DNA from: Pseudomonas sp.
GTDB lineage: Bacteria > Pseudomonadota > Gammaproteobacteria > Pseudomonadales > Pseudomonadaceae
Reading direction: 5' to 3'
Length of the DNA: 64,000 bases
Assembly: GCF_030684895.1 (NCBI RefSeq)
Contig: NZ_JAUXXP010000041.1
Location: 1 to 64,000 of the forward strand
Position numbers and translations under genes: made by a program
In this document: positions 57,468 to 64,000 of the stretch, piece by piece
Numbering within the stretch: the stretch's first letter is position 1
Layout: every line of letters starts with the position of its first letter
The notes under the pieces: model-generated
Told to the model about the DNA's origin: nothing
What the model saw: the letters and a program-made list of their open reading frames with translations, nothing else
Database searches by the model: none

Positions 57468-58814
57468 TTAGCCTTTCAATCTTCCTAGAAGATCAGAAGG
57501 GGATATATAAAGAACTCTCCTTACATCCTTTGTGGGTAACAGCAGCTTTAGTTTACTCAGTTTCTCAAGATATGTCCTTGCAGTATTTTCCGATATGTCG
57601 TAGTTGCTAGAAACCTCCTTGACAGTAAAAATTTTACCCGGCTCTTTAAACGCTCTCTTAACTATATCTTTCTGAGTAAAATTTAGGGCAGCACTAAATC
57701 TCGTGGTTTCAAGGATAGTGAGGATTCGCCTAAACTCATTTGTCTTAGAAGACAAATAATTCTGAAGATCGGCGAATGCCTTCAGGATTATGTCCACCTG
57801 GTGGTATATAAAATACGTCAGATCATTCTGATCTTTCTCCGTATATAAATACGCGAGTCCGTAATCCTTTGGGTTGTCTTTAATCAGCTTGCTTATAGAT
57901 ACGTACTTAAACAAGTCGTAATCACACTTCAGCATGTACCAGTAGAATAATGCCCGAGCAGTTCTGCCATTTCCATCCCTGAACGGATGCTCATAACCGA
58001 TCATGAAATGTAAAATGATAGCCTTTATAACTGGATGTAAAAACTCTGAACCGTTCTGCCCTGAATGGTCTGCATTCGCGAATCTGCACAGTTCGCTTAA
58101 CCGGGCTGGAATCTTTTCATAAGAGGGAGGCTGATAAGCAATCTCATCATCACGATCCGAAACAAAAATGTCATTGTCAGCTCTAAACTCACCAGGTATC
58201 ACACCATTTTCCGTTGTCCCGTTGGTTGCAATCCGGTGAAGCTCCAAGATCAAGTCAATTGTTAGAGCTTGATCGCAAGTGCGTTCCGCATACTTAAGAA
58301 GAAGATAATTATTAAGGATCATCCTCTCGTCTTCATCTAGAGGAACTCTATCCTCCTCCAGCATCTTCTTTGCAACTTCTCTAGTTGTAGATGCCCCCTC
58401 GAGCTGTGCGCTTGATATTGCCTCCTCCATAATAAGAGAAGAAACAAGATACTTGCGCTGAAGATCATCTGTTGCCTTACTTCCGCCAATAGAAGCCACG
58501 CTACCACCAGCAATCTTTACAATCTGATGAAGCTTCGCCTCTAGCGAGTGAGGTATACAGTAATGAAATATATCCGAATTCTCGCCATCGCCAGATAGCA
58601 AAACAGTCTTGGCCTGCATGAACCTCTTAAACTTTACTGCTTGCCAAATATCTTTGGCTTCTGCACTAGGCACACGCCACTTAAACTTATCCCAGTGTAA
58701 ATAATTACCTTTTTCATCAGTACTATCATACTTCGTCATATATTTACCGATTGCCTCAAAATTAGGCTTGCTACGGTCGAATACAGGGGCTCTCTCTACT
58801 GTAGGCTTGGCCAT
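57468..58814 (-). CDS. Fic-domain AMP-transferase with internal inhibitory helix
   Basis: Fic proteins transfer AMP (or other groups) to target proteins. The 448-residue protein has the full catalytic motif HPFRDGNGR at 276-284 and an N-terminal inhibitory motif SAQLEG at 135-140 (S/T-X3-E-G, class II). It ends in a winged-helix-like domain (TVKEVSSNYDISENTARTYL). It should be self-inhibited and needs no separate antitoxin. Base use is far more AT-rich than the neighbours (AGA, ATA and TTA codons), which indicates transfer. Targets are unknown. GAGGT precedes the ATG. Confidence 0.92.
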   Translation of the reverse strand: MAKPTVERAPVFDRSKPNFEAIGKYMTKYDSTDEKGNYLHWDKFKWRVPSAEAKDIWQAVKFKRFMQAKTVLLSGDGENSDIFHYCIPHSLEAKLHQIVKIAGGSVASIGGSKATDDLQRKYLVSSLIMEEAISSAQLEGASTTREVAKKMLEEDRVPLDEDERMILNNYLLLKYAERTCDQALTIDLILELHRIATNGTTENGVIPGEFRADNDIFVSDRDDEIAYQPPSYEKIPARLSELCRFANADHSGQNGSEFLHPVIKAIILHFMIGYEHPFRDGNGRTARALFYWYMLKCDYDLFKYVSISKLIKDNPKDYGLAYLYTEKDQNDLTYFIYHQVDIILKAFADLQNYLSSKTNEFRRILTILETTRFSAALNFTQKDIVKRAFKEPGKIFTVKEVSSNYDISENTARTYLEKLSKLKLLLPTKDVRRVLYISPSDLLGRLKG

Positions 58815-59068
58815 GCATACCTCAAAAATAGAAAATTGAGTTTTAATAATTAAAATCTAGGCGTATAGAATCCAAAAGTCAATCGATCTTCTGTCCAAGG
58901 ATCGAGCCAGCGTGGCAGTTTTAAGGGGGCGAAGTCAGTGGAGCACTGAATGCATAACCGAGGTAGAGAAAATCTGCAGCAACGCGAATGAACGGTGGAA
59001 AATACTTGCGTCAAACTAGAAACGTAAACGTCGAAAATACAGGAGGAGATAGCGGAGAAATGCCGTAG
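58815..59068. other. AT-rich upstream region of the Fic gene
   Basis: No gene is seen. The palindrome TTTTAATAATTAAAA (58841-58855) lies about 27 bp before the Fic start and could be an operator or part of the promoter. The right half looks like scrambled integrase-side DNA. Confidence 0.5.
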
Positions 59069-59071
59069 ACG

Positions 59072-59281
59072 TCGGGTCTGCAAGGTTAGAAAACCCATGT
59101 GCTTCGCCACACGTTTGTCAGTCACTTCGTCATCACTGGCGGCAACATCCTTACCCTGCAGAAGGTGCTTGGTCATGCGTCCGTCACTATGACCATGCGC
59201 TATGCACACCTGGCCCCTGATCACCTGCAGGATGCTTTGCGCCGAAATCCCATCTTCGACACTTTCTCGACACCGACCTAG
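59072..59281 (+). pseudogene. Tyrosine recombinase (integrase) remnant, C-terminal end only
   Basis: About 60 codons encode the last part of a phage-type integrase: THVLRHTFVSHFVITGG, LQKVLGHASVTMTMRYAHLA with the R-H-R...H/W...Y catalytic residues (catalytic Tyr in MRYAHL). Just upstream the same frame has a TAG (59087-59089), and no homology is seen further left. It ends 50 bp before the tRNA-Gly repeat, the usual place for an integrase beside its att site. It is not active on its own. Confidence 0.85.
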
Positions 59282-59330
59282 GCCAGAAAGCAAAAAGCCC
59301 CGAAACCAGATGGTCTCGAGGCTTTAGATT

Positions 59331-59347
59331 CTGCGATTTGGAGCGGG
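59331..59347. repeat. Right copy of the 17-bp att-like repeat, in tRNA-Gly
   Basis: It is identical to 57373-57389 and overlaps the tRNA-Gly 3' end (59339-59347), which is typical of integration that rebuilds the tRNA gene. Confidence 0.75.
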
Positions 59348-59412
59348 CGATGGGAATCGAACCCACAGCTCTAGCTTGGGAAGCTAGGGTATTACCACTA
59401 TACGACGCCCGC
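59339..59412 (-). tRNA. tRNA-Gly (anticodon CCC)
   Basis: This 74-nt gene on the minus strand has CCA encoded, acceptor GCGGGCG/CGCCCGC, anticodon arm CTAGC-TTCCCAA-GCTAG and T loop GTTCGATTC. It lies beside phaG, as a tRNA-Gly gene does in P. aeruginosa. Confidence 0.94.
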
Positions 59413-59506
59413 AGCGGGTGCCTTTATACCGGAAGTCTTGGTTGAAATGAAGTCCGCGCCCCGGTTATCTGCAATAACGCGGTGCGGGCGCGGGTGTGTA
59501 CAGGCT

Positions 59507-60391
59507 TCATACGGCCAGCGCGTGCAGCACGTCCATCTGTGGGCGGTAGTGGGTCTGGCGCAGTGGCTTGCTCTGCAGGAAGCCCAGCAGTGCGGCCTGG
59601 CTCTGCAACCATGCGGCTTTGTGCTCCATGTCGAGGAAGTGCCCGGCGTTGTCGATGGTGACGAACTGGCAGTCGTTCAGGTGCTTGGCGAACAGGCGCA
59701 CGTCGGCAGGCGAGGTGTAGGCGTCGTGTTCGCCGTTGACGAATAGCAGCGGGATCTCGATGCCTGCCAGGCACTGCATCTGGCAATGGGCGTCGAGGTG
59801 CAGTACCTGGTGCACATGGGCATGCATCTGCTGGTATTCGTGGCTGTCGAGGCTGCTGATATGGCGATGGTTATAGCGCTTGAACAGCGACGGCAGGTAG
59901 CGCCCGATGGTGCTGTTGACCAGGTGACCGAGTTGGTCGCCGTCGAGGGCGTGCAGATGGGCCAGGCCTTGTTCCAGGTAGTCGACCATCGGCTCGTTGA
60001 GCAACGGCGAGAAGGAGGTGATTACCGCCTTTTCAATACGCGCCGGGCGCTGGGCCAGGGCGAGCATGGCGGCGACGCCCCCCCAAGAGAACGACATCAG
60101 GTGGTCGGCGCGGAACTGTTCGATCAGTTCAAGCAGAATGCTGGCTTCGTCTTCCTTGGTGATCGGCTGGTGGTGATGGTTGTGCGGCTTCGACTGGCCG
60201 GCATAGGGCTGATCGTAGAGCACCACATTGAACTGGGTACGCAGGTATTTGACCGTTTGCGCGAAGGCTGCGGTGGTGGAGAGTGAGCCGTTAACCAGGA
60301 TGATGGTCTTGCGCGCGCTCGGATTGGCGTAGAACTCCGTGTAGATCTTGTAGATTCCGTGAACATCGACGACAGCGGTGGCTGGCTTCAT
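59507..60391 (-). CDS. phaG: 3-hydroxyacyl-ACP thioesterase / transacylase PhaG
   Basis: PhaG diverts (R)-3-hydroxyacyl groups from fatty acid synthesis to medium-chain polyhydroxyalkanoate; it is a relative of RhlA. The 294-residue alpha/beta hydrolase has TIILVNGSLSTTAAFAQTV, FNVVLYDQPYAGQSKPHN, the nucleophile elbow FSWGGVAAML, a late Asp in NGEHDAYTS and the His in NAGHFLDME. The segment KRYNHRHISSLDSHEYQQMH fits PhaG better than RhlA. The start at 60391 has AGGAGG upstream; ten further codons in frame are unlikely. Confidence 0.87.
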   Translation of the reverse strand: MKPATAVVDVHGIYKIYTEFYANPSARKTIILVNGSLSTTAAFAQTVKYLRTQFNVVLYDQPYAGQSKPHNHHHQPITKEDEASILLELIEQFRADHLMSFSWGGVAAMLALAQRPARIEKAVITSFSPLLNEPMVDYLEQGLAHLHALDGDQLGHLVNSTIGRYLPSLFKRYNHRHISSLDSHEYQQMHAHVHQVLHLDAHCQMQCLAGIEIPLLFVNGEHDAYTSPADVRLFAKHLNDCQFVTIDNAGHFLDMEHKAAWLQSQAALLGFLQSKPLRQTHYRPQMDVLHALAV

Positions 60392-60793
60392 GTCGTTTCC
60401 TCCTGGCGCAAAAGTGGGCATGGCAAAACGGCGGTGCCGTTAAACCGGGCTAAGCAGGACAATCAGGAAAGCGCCTGGACGTGACAGCAAGATGTCAGGC
60501 TGGAGGATTTTATAAGTTATTTATTTTCAATCAGTTAGGGCTGAAATAGAGCATCCGTCCACGACCTTTTGGCAGGTGTGGAGTGGCGTCTTTGACCAGG
60601 CAGGAACCCATTTCGCGCAGTGCGCAAGTAACCGATGGAACGCTTAGATGGCTTTCTGTGACCAATAAGTCACGTTAAGACCTTATGGTTCGATTTAAGC
60701 AGCCGTGTTCCTGCTGGCGCAAGTGAATATTGGGATATCGAACAACCGTTTGTCGGTTAGCTAGCTAAGTATGTGACTTGATCAGGGGTGGCC
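60392..60793. promoter_or_regulatory. 402-bp region upstream of phaG
   Basis: No gene is seen. It has an AT-rich tract (60508-60535), the inverted repeats GTGAC-CAATAA-GTCAC (60658-60673) and AACCG-TTTGT-CGGTT (60744-60758); the latter could lie in the rsuA 3' end. It should contain the phaG promoter. I could not fix sigma-factor elements with confidence. Confidence 0.5.
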
Positions 60794-61486
60794 TTAGACG
60801 CAGGCGATTTCCGCTGTCGTCAGGGCGCGGTACTGGCCGGGGGCTAGCTGCGGGTCGAGTTGGATGGCGCCCATGCTTAGGCGGTGCAGGCCGATGACCT
60901 TGTTCTGGAAGTGACCAAACATGCGCTTGACCTGGTGGTAGCGGCCTTCGTGCAGGGTCAGTAGGGCGCTGTGGCTATCGAGAATGACCAGCTCGGCGGG
61001 CAGGGTGGTGAGGTCTTCATAGGCGAAGTACAGGCCGCGGGCGAACACCTCGATGTACTCAGGGCTGATCGGTTGTTCGGTCTCAACGCGGTAAACCTTG
61101 CCCAGGCGGCTGCGCGGTTCGGTGAGGCGGCGTGACCATTGGCCGTCGTTGGTGATCAGCAGCAGGCCGCTGGTATTCAGGTCCAGGCGACCGGCCAGGT
61201 GCAGGTCGGTTTTGTCAGGCTCATCGAGTAAATCCAGCACGGTGCGGTGTTGTTCATGCTCGGTGGCACTGACCACGCCGATGGGTTTGTGCAGCATAAA
61301 GTAGCGTGCGGCTTTGCCGGCCTGCAGCAGCTCGCTATCGACCTCGATACGGCTGAACTGGCTGACTTCGCACAAGCCATCGCAAACCACCGCGCCGTCC
61401 ACTCGCACGCGGCCGCTGGCCAGCAGCTGGCGGGCGGCTTGGCGATTGAGTTGGGGCAGGTTGCTGAGAAAGCGGTCGAGGCGCAT
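60794..61486 (-). CDS. rsuA: 16S rRNA pseudouridine(516) synthase RsuA
   Basis: RsuA modifies U516 of 16S rRNA. The 230-residue protein has an N-terminal S4 RNA-binding domain (MRLDRFLSNLPQLNRQAARQ), the catalytic motif AGRLDLNTSGLLLITNDG (Asp) and the C-terminal EGRYHQVKRMFGHFQNKV. It is the third gene of a leftward operon with the GGDEF and Cys-rich genes; its ATG lies 2 bp past the previous stop. Confidence 0.92.
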   Translation of the reverse strand: MRLDRFLSNLPQLNRQAARQLLASGRVRVDGAVVCDGLCEVSQFSRIEVDSELLQAGKAARYFMLHKPIGVVSATEHEQHRTVLDLLDEPDKTDLHLAGRLDLNTSGLLLITNDGQWSRRLTEPRSRLGKVYRVETEQPISPEYIEVFARGLYFAYEDLTTLPAELVILDSHSALLTLHEGRYHQVKRMFGHFQNKVIGLHRLSMGAIQLDPQLAPGQYRALTTAEIACV

Positions 61487-61488
61487 GG

Positions 61489-61698
61489 CTAATTGGTTGA
61501 GGGCTCAGGCGGCAAGCCCTGAGCGCAGCGTGGGCACAGGCAGCTGCGGTTGCGCTGCTCGGGCGCCAGTTTGGCCAACTGCGCGGCATCGACCGGCACG
61601 CGAAAACACCAGCATTCTGTCACCGGTGCGTCGGCGCCAGCCTGGGCGCACTGGTTGAGCTGTCCGCAGCAGGGGCAGCGGCGGGTGTCATCACTCAC
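61489..61698 (-). CDS. Small cysteine-rich CWC-family protein
   Basis: The 69-residue protein has the spacing CPCCGQLNQC ... CWCF ... CLCPRC, eight cysteines in all, as in the cysteine-rich CWC family; metal binding is likely. It overlaps the GGDEF gene by 4 bp (ATGA), so translation is coupled. Its function is unknown. Confidence 0.85.
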   Translation of the reverse strand: MSDDTRRCPCCGQLNQCAQAGADAPVTECWCFRVPVDAAQLAKLAPEQRNRSCLCPRCAQGLPPEPSTN

Positions 61699-63167
61699 GC
61701 GATTTCTTCACACAGGCGGTTGCGGCCGCCCTGTTTGGCCCGGTACAGGGCGCGGTCGGCGCGGGTGATCAGCTGATCCAGCGACTCATCGGCATGCAAT
61801 TGCGCCAGGCCGATGCTGGTGGTGATGCGCAGCTGCGCGCCGTTGAAGCTGATGCTGCTTTGCTCGGTTTGCTGGCGGATTTTTTCGCCCAGCTCGCGGG
61901 CCTGCTCGGGCGAGGTGTCCTTGAGCAGCAGAATAAATTCTTCGCCACCCCAGCGGCAGATGATGTCGGATTGGCGCACGGTGCTGCGCAGGTTGCTGGC
62001 AAAGCGGCGCAGCACTTCATCACCGGCCATATGGCCGTGGCTGTCGTTGAGCTGCTTGAAGTTGTCCAGATCGAGCATCAGGGCGCACAGCGCGCTTGGG
62101 CTGCGCCGCACTTCCTGCACGGCCTGGTTGGCCAGCAGGTCGAAGCCACGACGGTTGGGCAGCTCGGTCAGCAGGTCGGTGGTGGCCAGGGCGCTGATGC
62201 GTCGCTGATAGCGGCGCAGCACCAGGCTGACCAGGCTGATGACGATAACGGTGACCACCAGGCAGATCAGCAGATTGAGGTATAGCGACTTGCGGATGCC
62301 GGCGACCGCGCCGTCTTCATGCTTGTCGACAAACAGGTACCAGTTCAGCTCGGGGATAAAACGCACATTGAGGAAGTGATCGCGGCCGTGTTCCTGATAC
62401 TCGAAGTCGCCGCTTTGCGGATGCGGCAGCTTGGCCTGCAGTTCTTCCAGGCCGGGGATTTCACTGAGCGACTGGCCAACCCGCGCGCCCATCGGCCCGC
62501 CGCTGGCGCCGGTGAGTACCAGCAGGCCATTGGTGTCGACGAAGAACACGCTGCGCTCATAGCGCTGCTGGTAGGTGTCGATCAGCTTGACCACCGCATC
62601 CACGGTCAGGCCCACACCGGTCGCGCCGATAAAGCGCTGCTGGTAGTCGAACACCTTGTAGTTGATAAACACGGTCATGCGGTCGTCGTTGGCCATGTCG
62701 ACGTCGACATTGATCTCGTACGGGGTTTGCATGTCGCGCACGCGGAAATACCAGTCATCGCGCGGCTCGTCTTCCTGCACCTGCTTGAGCACGCCCTTGG
62801 CCTGGTAGTAGGTGTGGGTCTTTTCCGAGACGAAGAAACTGGTGACCGTGGCGTAATGCTCCTGCACCTCGCGCAGGTAGCGGGTGATCTGCTCGGGGTC
62901 CTTCTCGCCGCCCAGCACCCAATCACGCACGTAGGTGTCGCGGGACATCATCGAGGAAATCAGGATGGGCCGAACCAGGTCCTTCTGGATTTCCGAGTAG
63001 ACGTTGTCTGAGGTTAGCGGCAGCTCGGTGTTGATGATCCCGGCGCGGATTGAGTCGAGCGCGGTGTAATAACTGGCCAAAGAGGTGGCGAGGAAGCCAC
63101 AACCGAGCAGAACCAGCAGCAACACAATCAAAGACCATTGGCGGGGCAGTGGGGATGGATGGGGCAT
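61695..63167 (-). CDS. Membrane diguanylate cyclase with periplasmic Cache sensor
   Basis: The 490-residue protein should make cyclic di-GMP. It has a first membrane helix (SLIVLLLVLLGCGFLATSL), a periplasmic dCache-type region (about 40-295, with DDWYFRVRDMQTPYEINVDV and VFINYKVFD), a second helix (LYLNLLICLVVTVIVISLVS) and a GGDEF domain with active-site GGEEF. The inhibitory I-site RXXD (RQSD) lies five residues before it. All catalytic residues are present. It is first in the operon with the CWC and rsuA genes. Confidence 0.93.
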   Translation of the reverse strand: MPHPSPLPRQWSLIVLLLVLLGCGFLATSLASYYTALDSIRAGIINTELPLTSDNVYSEIQKDLVRPILISSMMSRDTYVRDWVLGGEKDPEQITRYLREVQEHYATVTSFFVSEKTHTYYQAKGVLKQVQEDEPRDDWYFRVRDMQTPYEINVDVDMANDDRMTVFINYKVFDYQQRFIGATGVGLTVDAVVKLIDTYQQRYERSVFFVDTNGLLVLTGASGGPMGARVGQSLSEIPGLEELQAKLPHPQSGDFEYQEHGRDHFLNVRFIPELNWYLFVDKHEDGAVAGIRKSLYLNLLICLVVTVIVISLVSLVLRRYQRRISALATTDLLTELPNRRGFDLLANQAVQEVRRSPSALCALMLDLDNFKQLNDSHGHMAGDEVLRRFASNLRSTVRQSDIICRWGGEEFILLLKDTSPEQARELGEKIRQQTEQSSISFNGAQLRITTSIGLAQLHADESLDQLITRADRALYRAKQGGRNRLCEEIA

Positions 63168-63535
63168 GCAAGGCTCTGTTGGTTAAATAATCGCCGCATT
63201 GTAGCGCCCGGCACCGGCCGGCGCTGCTGAAACATGGGGCCTTGGCCGATTTACGGGCGCGCATGGCGCTTGCTGCGCCAGGCCTTGAGGACTATGGTGC
63301 GGCGACCAGAACGTTGAAAAACGTTGGCGAGGCAGCCAGCGCAATGCAAAAACAGGCGAGAAGCGGAGTTTACGAGCTGTAAATGAGCATTTGAGCCTGT
63401 TTTTAACGCCGCGATGGCAACGTAGGTAGTTTTTCAACATCTGGTACACGAAGAGTCTCCTTGGTGACCCGTACGCTGCTCGTACGCCTTGCTGATCTGC
63501 CCCTGACCGCAGTCCTTTCAGCACACCGAGCCCCC
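63168..63535. other. Intergenic region with MITE-like repeat
   Basis: This 368-bp stretch between divergent genes holds the family E repeat (63312-63438) and no credible gene. Confidence 0.7.
63312..63438. repeat. MITE-like repeat with terminal inverted repeats (family E, copy 2)
   Basis: It is bounded by GTTGAAAAAC and GTTTTTCAAC. The inner arms AAAAACAGGC and GCCTGTTTTT enclose a core (63362-63390) identical to the complement of 26315-26343. Confidence 0.8.
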
Positions 63536-64000
63536 ATGCCCAGCGCGCCTGCCAGCTATCGCATCAAATATTCCACCCTGAGCATCGGGCTGGAGGACTT
63601 TCACCTGTGTTCCTTGCGCGACAAACAGCAGTTCGCTGACCTCGACGGCCTGGCGGCAAAAGCCGGAATCTCCTCGGCCACCTGGCCGTTGTTCGGCCAA
63701 CTGTGGCCGGCCGGTGAGGTGCTGGCGCAAACCCTGAGCGGTATGGCGGTTGAAGGGCTGCGTATTCTTGAACTGGGCTGCGGCCTGGGGCTGACCAGCC
63801 TGGTGTTGCAGCGCCTGGGCGCGGATATCACCGCCAGCGACTATCACCCGCTGGCGGGCGAGTTTCTGCTGCGCAATGCCGCGCTTAATCAACTGGAACC
63901 GGTGCCCTACCAGAGTTGCGACTGGGCCGAGGAATATCTGCAGCTGGGCCTGTTTGATCTGGTGATTGGCAGCGATCTGCTCTACGAGCGCGACCACCCC
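63536..64000 (+). CDS. SAM-dependent methyltransferase, N-terminal part (cut by window edge)
   Basis: 155 codons are visible from the ATG at 63536 to the window end without a stop. The protein has the SAM-binding motif I RILELGCGLGLTSLV, then ITASDYHP (acidic residue for the ribose) and LFDLVIGSDLLYERDHP, the post-I motifs of family 16 (nicotinamide N-methyltransferase-like or lysine methyltransferase) enzymes. The substrate is unknown. Confidence 0.85.
   Translation, partial: MPSAPASYRIKYSTLSIGLEDFHLCSLRDKQQFADLDGLAAKAGISSATWPLFGQLWPAGEVLAQTLSGMAVEGLRILELGCGLGLTSLVLQRLGADITASDYHPLAGEFLLRNAALNQLEPVPYQSCDWAEEYLQLGLFDLVIGSDLLYERDHP

Noticed and set aside
57240..57488. 82-codon plus-strand ORF just after tRNA-Arg(CCU)
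   Set aside because: It starts inside the tRNA gene, crosses the att-like repeat and overlaps the Fic 3' end.
57468..58814. Fic protein as a toxin with a separate antitoxin
   Set aside because: No small partner ORF lies next to it, and the inhibitory S-X3-E-G motif is in the protein itself.

Overview
The window is chromosomal DNA of a GC-rich gammaproteobacterium, almost certainly a Pseudomonas that is not P. aeruginosa itself. Support comes from RsmA/CsrA, AmrZ, NrdA with two ATP cones, the AruCFGDBE arginine succinyltransferase block, PhaG, and Pseudomonas-type REP palindromes. Several blocks follow P. aeruginosa gene order as I remember it (nrdAB beside a two-component pair; rluA-minEDC-acyltransferase; aru-alaS-lysC-rsmA-tRNAs-mgtE; amrZ-phn; tRNA-Gly beside phaG). 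They are joined differently here, and oadGAB has been added after mgtE.

Layout. 1-140: end of an IS3-family element that cuts into a gene (141-616). 646-6124: type I restriction-modification operon hsdR-hsdS-hsdM, leftward. 6336-10908: nrdB and nrdA, leftward; the long region upstream of nrdA carries two NrdR-like palindromes and a perfect DnaA box. 11625-13959: response regulator and sensor kinase. 14135-16838: rluA and minEDC, leftward. 16997-19239: lipid A acyltransferase and a patatin. 19361-27426: two ArgR-type boxes, then the arginine succinyltransferase genes, with an unknown small gene before astE. 27715-33193: threonine aldolase, alaS, lysC, csrA. 33256-33475: tRNA-Ser and tRNA-Arg. 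33597-39232: a small exported protein, mgtE, oadGAB. 39334-50799: amrZ, a Pho box and a complete C-P lyase cluster phnCDE-F-GHIJKLMN-P. 50975-56293: Lrp regulator, fused indolepyruvate/2-oxoacid:ferredoxin oxidoreductase, leucine dehydrogenase. 56563-59412: GNAT enzyme, tRNA-Arg(CCU), an AT-rich island with a Fic protein and an integrase remnant, tRNA-Gly(CCC). 59507-63167: phaG, rsuA, a Cys-rich protein and a GGDEF protein. 63536-64000: start of a methyltransferase.

Most of the window is core metabolism: deoxynucleotide synthesis, division-site placement, arginine catabolism under ArgR, aspartate-family synthesis, phosphonate breakdown under PhoB, and branched-chain or aromatic 2-oxoacid metabolism. 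Accessory DNA lies at the left edge (IS plus restriction-modification) and at 57.3-59.3 kb, where a 17-bp direct repeat of the tRNA-Gly 3' end brackets the Fic gene and the integrase relic. At least five families of short palindromic repeats fill the intergenic spaces; one copy sits in frame inside phnN.

I found no clearly unprecedented multi-gene system. The best leads are the Fic mini-island, the repeat-born peptide in PhnN, the small His/Asp-tailed protein inside the ast cluster, and the widely spaced NrdR/DnaA sites upstream of nrdA.
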